DNA from: Oryzomicrobium sp.
Lineage (GTDB): Bacteria > Pseudomonadota > Gammaproteobacteria > Burkholderiales > Rhodocyclaceae
Assembly (NCBI RefSeq): GCF_021287045.1
Contig: NZ_JAJTBG010000005.1
Span: 124,001 to 188,000, forward strand
Direction of reading: 5' to 3'
DNA length: 64,000 nt
This document shows positions 9,952 to 16,967 of this stretch, in pieces (within the stretch, counting starts at the first letter, position 1; every line of letters starts with the position of its first letter). The translations under genes and the position numbers were made by a program. The notes beneath the pieces were generated by a model. It ran no database searches and was not told where the DNA came from. It was given only the letters and a program-made list of their open reading frames with translations.

Positions 9952-11637
9952 ATGTTCTCCCCGATGTTCTCCTCCATTCCCCCCACCCAGCCTCCGCCCC
10001 CGCCGCCCAAGACGCACCCCCACGCCGACGAGCGCCTGTTCATCCGCTGCCTCTACCTGGTGGCCGCCCTCATCGCCCTGGTGGCGGCCCTGTCCTTCCA
10101 CAGCATCTCCCGCCTGGAGGACGATGCCCGCCACGCCGCTCGCAGCCATGAGCGGATCGCCCTGCTGCGGAACATGCTTGCAGCCCTGGACGAGGCCGCC
10201 AGCGCCGGCCTGGCCCGCGCCTTGGCCGGGGACGCGGCGCCGGACCCCGAACGGCGGCCGGAACGCATCCTGGAACGGACCTTCCACCGCCTCGCCGAAC
10301 TGGCGCCCGACGAATCGGCCCAGGGCGGGCGCTTGGCGAAGGTCGCCGCCCTGCTCGGTGCACACACCACGGCCCCGGCACCCGACCTGGGCCCGGCGGG
10401 CCGCTGGGCGCCCCTGGCGGACAGCGCGGCGCCCGCCATCCGCCAGGCCGTCGGCGACATGCTCGACGCCGAGCAGCGCGCCCTGGCCGACCGGCGCGGC
10501 GCCGCCGGCCGCGACAGCCAGCGGGCCCTGATGGCGGTGGCCGGCGGCGCCCTGCTGTCGATCGGCATCGCCGCCACGGCCATCGTCCTGGTCCGCCGCG
10601 ACTTCGCCGGCAGCCGCCGGGCCCATGCCGCCCTGGTGGACGCCAACGACCTGCTCGACCGCCGGGTGGCCGAACGCACCGCCGAACTGCGCTCGGCCAA
10701 TGCCCGGCTGGAACTGGCCGACGCGGTGTTCCGCAACGTCCAGGAAAGCATCGCCATCACCGACCTGGATTTCCACATCCTGGCAGTGAACCCGGCCTTC
10801 AGCCGGATCACCGAATACAGCGCGGCAGACGTCATCGGCCACCATCTGGGCCAGTTCCAGTGCGGCGGCGAGGATCAGGACGCCTGCCGGGAAATGTGGC
10901 AGGCCGTCCGTGCCGCCGGCGCCTGGCAAGGCGAGATCTGGAGCCGCCGGCGCAACGGCGACGTGTACCAGGAATGGCTGAGCGTCAGCGCCATCCGCGA
11001 CGGCTCCGGGCAACCCCTCTATTACATCGGCGTGGGGGTGGACCTGACCCGGATGCAGCACGCCAAGTCGCACCTGGAATTTTTGGCCCACCACGACCCC
11101 CTGACCGGCCTGCCCAACCGGCTGCTGCTCAATTCGCGCCTGGCCCATTCGATCGAGCGGGCGCGGCGCGACGACACCCTGTGCGCCGTCCTGTTCCTCG
11201 ACCTGGACGGCTTCAAGCCGGTGAACGACACCCTGGGCCACGCCACCGGCGACGAACTGCTGAAGCGGGTGGCCCGCCGCATCGGCGCCCGGCTGCGCGA
11301 CACCGACACCCTCGCCCGCCTGGGCGGGGACGAATTCGTGGTGGTGCTGGAAGACCTCCCGGACGAGAGCGTCGCCGCGGCGGTGGCGGGCAGCCTGGTG
11401 CGCCAGCTCGAACCGCCCTTCGACCTGTACATGGATGGGGGCAGCGCAATCCAGATCGGCGTCAGCATCGGCGTGAGCCTCTACCCCGGCCACGGCGCCC
11501 ACCCGGACGCCCTGCTGCGGGCCGCCGACGCCGCCCTGTACGCCGCCAAGCGGGCCGGCAAGGGCACCTGGCGCTTCGCCGGCGGCGGCGGGCCCGCCGC
11601 TCCCCATCCTGCCGGCATCGGCATATCCGCCGATTGA
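9952..11637 (+). CDS. Membrane-bound PAS-GGDEF diguanylate cyclase
   Basis: Makes cyclic di-GMP from two GTP. The 561 residues contain TM1 at about 28-48, a periplasmic region of about 140 residues, TM2 at about 190-213, a coiled linker (LLDRRVAERTAELRSANARL), a PAS/PAC domain at about 260-370 and a GGDEF domain at about 385-545. The active-site loop is G458-GDEF, and the inhibitory site R449-DTD is intact, so product feedback is expected. There is no EAL domain. A proline-rich cytoplasmic tail (PPTQPPPPPPK) precedes TM1. ATG 9952 has no clear Shine-Dalgarno. It probably responds to a periplasmic signal and to the AraC protein upstream. Confidence 0.93.
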   Translation: MFSPMFSSIPPTQPPPPPPKTHPHADERLFIRCLYLVAALIALVAALSFHSISRLEDDARHAARSHERIALLRNMLAALDEAASAGLARALAGDAAPDPERRPERILERTFHRLAELAPDESAQGGRLAKVAALLGAHTTAPAPDLGPAGRWAPLADSAAPAIRQAVGDMLDAEQRALADRRGAAGRDSQRALMAVAGGALLSIGIAATAIVLVRRDFAGSRRAHAALVDANDLLDRRVAERTAELRSANARLELADAVFRNVQESIAITDLDFHILAVNPAFSRITEYSAADVIGHHLGQFQCGGEDQDACREMWQAVRAAGAWQGEIWSRRRNGDVYQEWLSVSAIRDGSGQPLYYIGVGVDLTRMQHAKSHLEFLAHHDPLTGLPNRLLLNSRLAHSIERARRDDTLCAVLFLDLDGFKPVNDTLGHATGDELLKRVARRIGARLRDTDTLARLGGDEFVVVLEDLPDESVAAAVAGSLVRQLEPPFDLYMDGGSAIQIGVSIGVSLYPGHGAHPDALLRAADAALYAAKRAGKGTWRFAGGGGPAAPHPAGIGISAD

Positions 11638-11744
11638 AACGGCGCGGCCGCCCCGGTAGGCTGGCGGCCCACGGTGCTTTGCGCACCCCTGCTGTCCACG
11701 TCCCACTTCCGCCTCCCCCGCGTCCGCTGCGCGGCGCCCCCATC

Positions 11745-12539
11745 ATGAAAAAACTCTTCGTCCTACTCCTGTCCCTGCTCGCCCTGCCACTCCACGCCAG
11801 CGACTGGCAGGACGACCCGCGCCTGGCGGCGGCCTTCGCCCGGGCCGGCCTGGCCGGCACCTTCGTCGTCTATGACGTGGCCGCCGACCGGCTGATCGGC
11901 CACGACCGGGCCCGGGCCGAAACCCGCTTCATTCCCGCCTCCACCTTCAAGATTCCCAACAGCCTGATCGGCCTGGACAGCGGCACCGTTGCCAGCGTGG
12001 ACCAGGCGCTGCCCTACGGCGGCAAGCCCCAGTGGAACAAGGCCTGGGAAAAGGACATGGGGCTGCGCGAGGCGATCAAGGTGTCCAACTTCCCGGTGTA
12101 CCAGGAGCTGGCCCGGCGCACCGGCCTGGCCCGCATGCAGGCCGGCGTGAAGGCCCTGGGCTACGGCAACGGCGAGATCGGCACCGCGGTGGACCGCTTC
12201 TGGGTCGACGGCACCCTGACCATCAGCGCCGTGGAACAGACCCGCTTCCTGGCCCGGCTGGCCCGGGGCGAGTTGCCCGTTTCCCGGCAGGCCCAGGCCG
12301 ACGTGCGCGAGATCACCCTGCTGGAGAGCGGCCCGGGCTGGTCCCTGCACGCCAAGACCGGCTGGAGCGACGCCTCCCGCCCGGACCTGGGCTGGTGGGT
12401 GGGCTGGGTGGAAAAAGGCGGCCGGGTGTATGCCTTCGCCCTGAACATCGACATGCCCCCCAAGCCGGCCCTGGACGGCGCCCTCAAGGCCCGCATCGGC
12501 CTGGGGCGTGAATGCCTGGGCATTCTGGGCATCCTCTGA
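11745..12539 (+). CDS. Class D (OXA-type) beta-lactamase
   Basis: Periplasmic serine beta-lactamase of 264 residues with an N-terminal signal peptide (about 1-18, ending LPLHA). The nucleophile motif is S66-TFK69, with K69 the residue normally carbamylated. The second motif reads S114-N-F where the family usually has S-x-V. YGN begins at Y140, the Trp that stabilises the carbamate corresponds to W153, and the KTG motif begins at K204. All class D elements are therefore present, with one substitution (V to F) in the conserved SxV. Its setting among housekeeping genes, without mobile elements, points to an intrinsic chromosomal enzyme. Confidence 0.92.
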   Translation: MKKLFVLLLSLLALPLHASDWQDDPRLAAAFARAGLAGTFVVYDVAADRLIGHDRARAETRFIPASTFKIPNSLIGLDSGTVASVDQALPYGGKPQWNKAWEKDMGLREAIKVSNFPVYQELARRTGLARMQAGVKALGYGNGEIGTAVDRFWVDGTLTISAVEQTRFLARLARGELPVSRQAQADVREITLLESGPGWSLHAKTGWSDASRPDLGWWVGWVEKGGRVYAFALNIDMPPKPALDGALKARIGLGRECLGILGIL

Positions 12540-12585
12540 GTCCCCCCTCACCCCTCTCCAACCGGCAACCCATGGGAGCCCCGCG

Positions 12586-13050
12586 ATGAGCGCAGAACAA
12601 CGGTTTGCGGATCTCGGCCTGGTACTGCCGCCGGTGAGCCCCCCGGCGGGCAATTACACGACGGCGGTGCGCACGGGGAACCTGCTGTTCATCTCCGGGA
12701 AAGCCCCCCTGCCGGTCGACGGCACGCCGCCGAAAGGCAAGCTGGGGCGCGACTATTCGGCTGCCGAGGGCTACGGGCTGGCCCGCTCCGCCTGCCTGGA
12801 CCTGATCTCCGTGATCCGGAGCAAGCTCGGCTCCCTGGACGCGGTCGCCCAGATCGTGGAGCTGCACGGCGCCCTCAACGCGGTGCCCGAGTTCGAGGAA
12901 CACGCCCAGGTGCTGGATGGCGCCTCGGACCTGCTCGCCGCGGTCTTCGGCCCCGCCTGCGGCCACGCGCGCTCGGTGATCGGCGTCAGCTCGCTGCGCA
13001 ACGGCGTGCCGCTGACGTTGAAGGCCATCGTCGAGGTCAAACCGGACTAA
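12586..13050 (+). CDS. RidA/YjgF/YER057c family protein
   Basis: Protein of 154 residues in the Rid superfamily, whose members hydrolyse reactive enamine/imine intermediates. It has the family core NYTTAVRTGNLLFISGKAPL and the C-terminal ARSVIGVSSLRNGVPLTLKA, including the conserved arginine (ARSVIGV) that binds the carboxylate in active Rid proteins. It is about 25 residues longer than canonical RidA and resembles the longer subgroup. ATG 12586 is preceded by GGAG. It is a free-standing gene downstream of the beta-lactamase. Confidence 0.88.
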   Translation: MSAEQRFADLGLVLPPVSPPAGNYTTAVRTGNLLFISGKAPLPVDGTPPKGKLGRDYSAAEGYGLARSACLDLISVIRSKLGSLDAVAQIVELHGALNAVPEFEEHAQVLDGASDLLAAVFGPACGHARSVIGVSSLRNGVPLTLKAIVEVKPD

Positions 13051-13159
13051 CGGGAAATCCTGCGGCGGATGGCAGGTGGCGGGCGCCGGGCCCAGGCCCG
13101 CGCTACCATGACGGGCGGGATGCCCGCCCCGGCATCGCCCCTCCCAGGAGAACGGCACC

Positions 13160-13531
13160 ATGCACACCCTCGCAGCCCTCGCCACGGCGGCCGTCGCCCT
13201 GCTGCACCTTTACTTCCTGGTGCTGGAAATGTTCCTGTGGGACACGCCCCGGGGCCGCCGGACATTCGGCCTGACGCCGGAATTTTCCGCCGCCTCGAAG
13301 GCGCTGGCCGCCAACCAGGGCCTGTACAACGGCTTCCTGGCCGCCGGCCTGGCCTGGGGCCTGCTGCTCGGGCCGGAAGGCACGGCCGTCAAGACCTTCT
13401 TCCTGGGCTGCGTCGTCGTCGCCGGCGTGTTCGGCGCCGCCACGGCCAGCCGCAAGATCCTGTTCGTCCAGGCGCTCCCCGGCGCCATCGCCCTGGCCCT
13501 GGTGCTGCTCGCGGCCCGGGCCGCCCCGTGA
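13160..13531 (+). CDS. DUF1304 family membrane protein
   Basis: Small integral membrane protein of 123 residues with four hydrophobic helices, at about 3-24, 55-73, 80-95 and 103-120. The opening ATAAVALLHLYFLVLEMFLW and FGLTPEFSAASKALAANQGLYNGFLAAG fit DUF1304. Its function is unknown. AGGAG lies eight bases upstream of ATG 13160. The following DJ-1 gene starts within 30 bases of its stop, so the two probably form an operon. Confidence 0.8.
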   Translation: MHTLAALATAAVALLHLYFLVLEMFLWDTPRGRRTFGLTPEFSAASKALAANQGLYNGFLAAGLAWGLLLGPEGTAVKTFFLGCVVVAGVFGAATASRKILFVQALPGAIALALVLLAARAAP

Positions 13532-13557
13532 ACCACCTACTGGAAAGGCTCCCGCTC

Positions 13558-14127
13558 ATGAAATGCGCCCTGGTCGTCTTCGACCGCATGACCAGCCTGG
13601 ACTTCATCGGCTTCTACGATCCCCTCACCCGGCTGAAGACGATGCAGTTCATGGCGGACCTGGACTGGCACGTCTGCGCCACGACGCCCGCCGTCACCGA
13701 CGACCGGGGCCTGCGCCTGGAGGCCGACCGGGTCGGCCAGTCCCTGGCGGGCTACGACCTGCTGTTCGTCCCCGGCGGCTTCGGCACCCGGCAGTTGCAA
13801 CACGATGGGGCATTCATGGATTGGCTCGGCACCGCCCGGGACGCGCCCCTCAAGATCTCGGTCTGCACCGGCGCCCTGCTGCTCGGCGCCGCAGGCTTCC
13901 TGCGCGGCCTGGCCGCCACCACCCACCCCTCGGCCTTCGCCGAGCTGGCCCCCTACTGCGCCACGGTGGCCGACGCCCGGGTGGTGGACAGCGGCGCCGT
14001 AATCACCGCCCGGGGCGTCACCTCGGCCATCGACCTGGGCCTGCACCTGGTCGAGCGCCTGGCCGGCCACGACGCCCGGGCGCGGATCGCGGCGCAGATG
14101 GATTATCCGTACCGCTGGCAGCCCTGA
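13558..14127 (+). CDS. DJ-1/PfpI family protein (isonitrile-hydratase-like)
   Basis: Cytoplasmic glutamine-amidotransferase-like fold of 189 residues. The nucleophile elbow is SVCTGALLLGAAG with C103. FVPGGFGTRQL and the C-terminal VTSAIDLGLHLVERLAG match the subgroup that includes isonitrile hydratase and the ligand domain of GATase-1-like AraC regulators, but no DNA-binding domain follows. ATG 13558 has GGAAAGG upstream. The substrate is unknown. Confidence 0.85.
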   Translation: MKCALVVFDRMTSLDFIGFYDPLTRLKTMQFMADLDWHVCATTPAVTDDRGLRLEADRVGQSLAGYDLLFVPGGFGTRQLQHDGAFMDWLGTARDAPLKISVCTGALLLGAAGFLRGLAATTHPSAFAELAPYCATVADARVVDSGAVITARGVTSAIDLGLHLVERLAGHDARARIAAQMDYPYRWQP

Positions 14128-14223
14128 CCTTGAGCGCCGCCCGCACCACCGCTCACAAACCGTTACTGGCCGCGGCCCGCGCTGCCGGCCAGAATCCCAC
14201 CCTGGCTTGAATCCCCTTATCCC

Positions 14224-14565
14224 GTGAGCACGGTCACCCTCGCCCCCTACGTCAGCGCCATCCTCCGCCGGCCCGGCCCCCACGCCGTGTGCGAGGCGGC
14301 GGTGGAACACAGCACCTGGCAGGATCAGGGCATTGAGGTGCGCCGCGAGGTCACCACCTACCGCTTCGCCGACGGCGCGGTGATCCGGCGCACGGTGGAA
14401 GAGGACGATTTTCCCGACGGCCTGGCCTGCGCCGAATGCTGGATCACCTACGAGGTGCTCGACCACGGCGCCGCCGGCGCACCGATCCGGCCGGCCCGGC
14501 AGGTGTTCGAGAACGCCTGCCGGGAATCCTTCTGGCTGGCCTACCACAGCGCCGACCCGGCCTGA
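14224..14565 (+). CDS. Hypothetical protein, 113 residues
   Basis: Small soluble protein without signal peptide or membrane segment; I do not recognise a family. It is rich in Glu and Val and has several cysteines (AVCEAAVEH, CAECWITYE, ENACRESF), but they do not form a standard metal motif. The start is GTG 14224 with no clear ribosome site, so translation may be weak. Codon use is like that of its neighbours. Confidence 0.55.
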   Translation: MSTVTLAPYVSAILRRPGPHAVCEAAVEHSTWQDQGIEVRREVTTYRFADGAVIRRTVEEDDFPDGLACAECWITYEVLDHGAAGAPIRPARQVFENACRESFWLAYHSADPA

Positions 14566-14642
14566 CCCGGGGCGCCGCAGCCGACGCCCCGCCCCCTGCG
14601 GACGGTCCACCCGCGCCCCCACGTATCCACGCAAAGCAGACC

Positions 14643-15146
14643 ATGCACGACTGGCCCACGTTGCTTCTTTCCTCCCTCCTCATCGGCATCGGCGCCACGG
14701 CGGTCATGGACGTCTACGCCTGGGCGATGAAACGCCTGTTCGCCATTCCGTCCCTGGATTACGCCCTGGTGGGGCGCTGGATCGGCCACCTGCCCCAGGG
14801 ACGGCTGATCCATGCCGGCATCGCCGCATCCGCGCCGGTGGCGGGAGAACGGGCCATCGGCTGGGGCGCCCACTACGCCATCGGCGTCGCCTTCGCCGGA
14901 GCGCTGCTGGCGGTGTGCGGGGTGGAATGGGCCCGGGCCCCCACCTTCGGCCCGGCCCTCGCCACCGGGCTGGTGACCGTGGCCGCCCCCTTCCTCATCC
15001 TGCAACCGGGCATGGGCGCCGGCATCGCCGCGGCGAAGACGCCCCGGCCCGGCGTGGCCCGGCTGCGCAGCCTGCTCGCCCATGGGGCCTTCGGAGTCGG
15101 CCTGTACCTGTCCGCCGCTCTCCTGGCGGCCCTGGGCGCTTTCTGA
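14643..15146 (+). CDS. DUF2938 family membrane protein
   Basis: Integral membrane protein of 167 residues resembling DUF2938. Four hydrophobic segments are visible: about 7-24 (LLLSSLLIGIGATAVMDVY), 72-92 (HYAIGVAFAGALLAVCGV), 100-118 and 140-162. FDUF-typical polar stretches are MDVYAWAMKRLF and VGRWIGHLPQGRLIH. The role is unknown. No clear Shine-Dalgarno precedes ATG 14643. Confidence 0.75.
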   Translation: MHDWPTLLLSSLLIGIGATAVMDVYAWAMKRLFAIPSLDYALVGRWIGHLPQGRLIHAGIAASAPVAGERAIGWGAHYAIGVAFAGALLAVCGVEWARAPTFGPALATGLVTVAAPFLILQPGMGAGIAAAKTPRPGVARLRSLLAHGAFGVGLYLSAALLAALGAF

Positions 15147-15180
15147 AACCACCATTCGAGCAGAACACGAGAACCACGCC

Positions 15181-15519
15181 ATGCAAGAAATCAGCTGGGA
15201 CGACTTCACCAAGGTGGAATTGCGCGTCGGCCGCGTCGTCGCCGCCGAGGTGTTCAAGGAGGCACGCAAGCCGGCCTACGTGCTGCAAGTGGATTTCGGC
15301 CCCGAACTGGGGGTGAAGAAATCCAGCGCCCAGATCACCCACCTGTACCGCCCCGAGGACCTGGTCGGCAAACAGGTGGTGGCGGTGGTGAACTTCCCCA
15401 AGAAGCAGATCGGCCCCCTCATGTCCGAATGCCTGGTCACCGGCTTCCACAACGAAAACGGCGAAGTGGCCCTGTGCGTGCCGGACCGGCCGGTGCCCCT
15501 GGGCACCCGGCTGCTGTAA
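15181..15519 (+). CDS. csaA: tRNA-binding domain protein, CsaA type
   Basis: Stand-alone OB-fold tRNA-binding domain of 112 residues, the full length of CsaA. Hallmarks are FTKVELRVGRVVAAEVF, the strand LQVDFGPELGVKKSSAQIT, VVAVVNFPKKQIGPLMSE and the end VPLGTRL. CsaA proteins are described as chaperone-like factors assisting protein export and binding tRNA as dimers. It lies between a DUF2938 gene and a methyltransferase gene, which starts 10 bases after its stop. Confidence 0.93.
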   Translation: MQEISWDDFTKVELRVGRVVAAEVFKEARKPAYVLQVDFGPELGVKKSSAQITHLYRPEDLVGKQVVAVVNFPKKQIGPLMSECLVTGFHNENGEVALCVPDRPVPLGTRLL

Positions 15520-15529
15520 GGGCGGAACC

Positions 15530-16180
15530 ATGGAATCCGCCAGCCTCCCGCTCTTCGCCGCTGCCGCCCTGGCCACGCTGCTGGCCGGCGCCCTGCTCTG
15601 GCGACTCGCCTCGCGCCGCCATGCCCTGCCCTGCCCGGTGTGGCTGCGCTGGCTGGTGGAGCTAGACAACCCATTCACCCGTACCAATCGGGCGGCGTTC
15701 ATCGTGGACTGCCTGGCGCCGGAGCCGGGCATGGCGGTGCTCGACGCCGGCTGCGGGCCGGGGCGGGTCACCGTGCCCCTGGCCCGGCGGGTCGGCCCGT
15801 CCGGATCGGTGACCGCCGTGGACCTCCAGGCCGGCATGCTCGCCCGGGCCGAGGCCAAGGCCCGGGCCGCCGGCCTTGGCAACGTGGCCTTCGTGCAGGC
15901 CGGGCTGGGCGAGGGCCGGCTGGAACGGAACCGTTTCCACCGGGCGGCCCTGGTGACGGTACTGGGGGAAATCCCCCAGCGGGAACGGGCCCTGGCGGAG
16001 ATTTTCGCCGCCCTGCGGCCCGGGGGCCTGCTGGCCGTGGCCGAGGTGGTCTTCGACCCCCACTTCCAGCGCCGCGGCACCGTGGACCGGCTGGCGGCCG
16101 AGGCCGGCTTCGTCCTGGCGGCGCGCCACGGCAACGCCATCGCCTACGTGGCCCTGTACCGCAAGCCGGACGGGGCCTGA
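15530..16180 (+). CDS. Class I SAM-dependent methyltransferase with N-terminal membrane anchor
   Basis: Protein of 216 residues. A hydrophobic segment at about 6-25 is probably a membrane anchor. The Rossmann core starts with the SAM-binding motif VLDAGCGPGRVTVPLA (about 70-85), then VTAVDLQAGMLARAE (acidic loop Asp) and post-motif LRPGGLLAVAEV. The substrate cannot be read; a lipid or quinone-like small molecule is possible given the anchor. GGCGG precedes ATG 15530, and it overlaps no neighbour. Confidence 0.82.
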   Translation: MESASLPLFAAAALATLLAGALLWRLASRRHALPCPVWLRWLVELDNPFTRTNRAAFIVDCLAPEPGMAVLDAGCGPGRVTVPLARRVGPSGSVTAVDLQAGMLARAEAKARAAGLGNVAFVQAGLGEGRLERNRFHRAALVTVLGEIPQRERALAEIFAALRPGGLLAVAEVVFDPHFQRRGTVDRLAAEAGFVLAARHGNAIAYVALYRKPDGA

Positions 16181-16221
16181 GCCATGGCCGCCGGTCTGCC
16201 GCGCCCCGCCGGGAATGCACG

Positions 16222-16824
16222 ATGCTGATGCACCTGCTCTACGACTGGGGCGGCCTCAACCGGGAGCTGTTCGCCACCATCAACGGCCTGCGCGGCCCGG
16301 TGCTGGACACCCTGATGCTCGCCGGCACCCGGCTGGGCAGCGCCTGGAACGCGGGCTGGATCGCCCTCGGGCTGGCGCTGCTGCTGGCCTGCCGGCGCCT
16401 GGCGCCCCAAACTACGCTCACGGCCCGATTGCCCGAGGCCCGCACCCTGGCGCGGCTGCTGCGCGTCTTCGTCGTGGCCAGCGTCCTGGCCCTGATCCTG
16501 GTCAGCGCCGCCAAGCACGGCTTCGACATGCCCCGCCCGGCGGCGGCCCTGCCCCCAGGCAGCGTGGCGGTGCTGGCCCCCACCGTCGAGCCCTACAGCC
16601 TGCCCAGCGGCCATTCCACCTTCGCCATGCTGGTGGCCGTGGTGTTCTGGCCGGCCTGCCCGCGCCCCTGGCGCGCCGCCCTGGCCCTGGGCGCCCTGTG
16701 GGTGGGCGTCTCGCGCGTCAGCGTCGGTGCCCATTTTCCGGCGGACGTGGTGGCGGGCTACCTGTGCGGCGCGGCCTGCGCCGGGCTGGCGGCCCGGCTG
16801 GTGCCGCCAGCCCGGGGCGATTGA
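16222..16824 (+). CDS. PAP2-family membrane phosphatase
   Basis: Integral membrane phosphatase of 200 residues in the type 2 phosphatidic acid phosphatase superfamily. The three catalytic motifs are complete: K98-GFDMPR105P, PSGH131 and SR165...H171, with H171 the expected nucleophile and H131 the general acid. Five to six hydrophobic helices surround them. Typical substrates are undecaprenyl pyrophosphate, phosphatidylglycerophosphate or phosphatidic acid; which one cannot be decided. It converges with pepN across a hairpin region. Confidence 0.9.
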   Translation: MLMHLLYDWGGLNRELFATINGLRGPVLDTLMLAGTRLGSAWNAGWIALGLALLLACRRLAPQTTLTARLPEARTLARLLRVFVVASVLALILVSAAKHGFDMPRPAAALPPGSVAVLAPTVEPYSLPSGHSTFAMLVAVVFWPACPRPWRAALALGALWVGVSRVSVGAHFPADVVAGYLCGAACAGLAARLVPPARGD

Positions 16825-16833
16825 CCTCCCCCG

Positions 16834-16850
16834 TCAAACCCCGCGCCAGT
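16834..16850. repeat. Copy of the dispersed CAAACCCCGCGCC repeat
   Basis: The 16 bases CAAACCCCGCGCCAGT (16835-16850) are identical to 52368-52383. The next 30 bases align imperfectly with the same region there. Both copies lie just downstream of a gene and upstream of a hairpin. Confidence 0.6.
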
Positions 16851-16876
16851 AGGGCATCTCCAGACAGGCGTCCGTA

Positions 16877-16939
16877 AACACAAGGCGGGGCGCGGCGCTT
16901 CACGGCCATGCCGTGGAACGCCGCGCCCCGCCTTGTGTT
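16877..16939. terminator. Large bidirectional hairpin between convergent genes
   Basis: Perfect 21-base arms (16877-16897 and 16919-16939) contain AAGGCGGGGCGCGG. The loop holds its own inverted repeat CACGGC/GCCGTG. There is no U-tract, so it may act as a barrier, a processing site or an extragenic palindrome rather than a classic intrinsic terminator. It separates the PAP2 gene and pepN. Confidence 0.7.
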
Positions 16940-16967
16940 CAGCAATGGGCCGGTTTGATCGCTGCGT

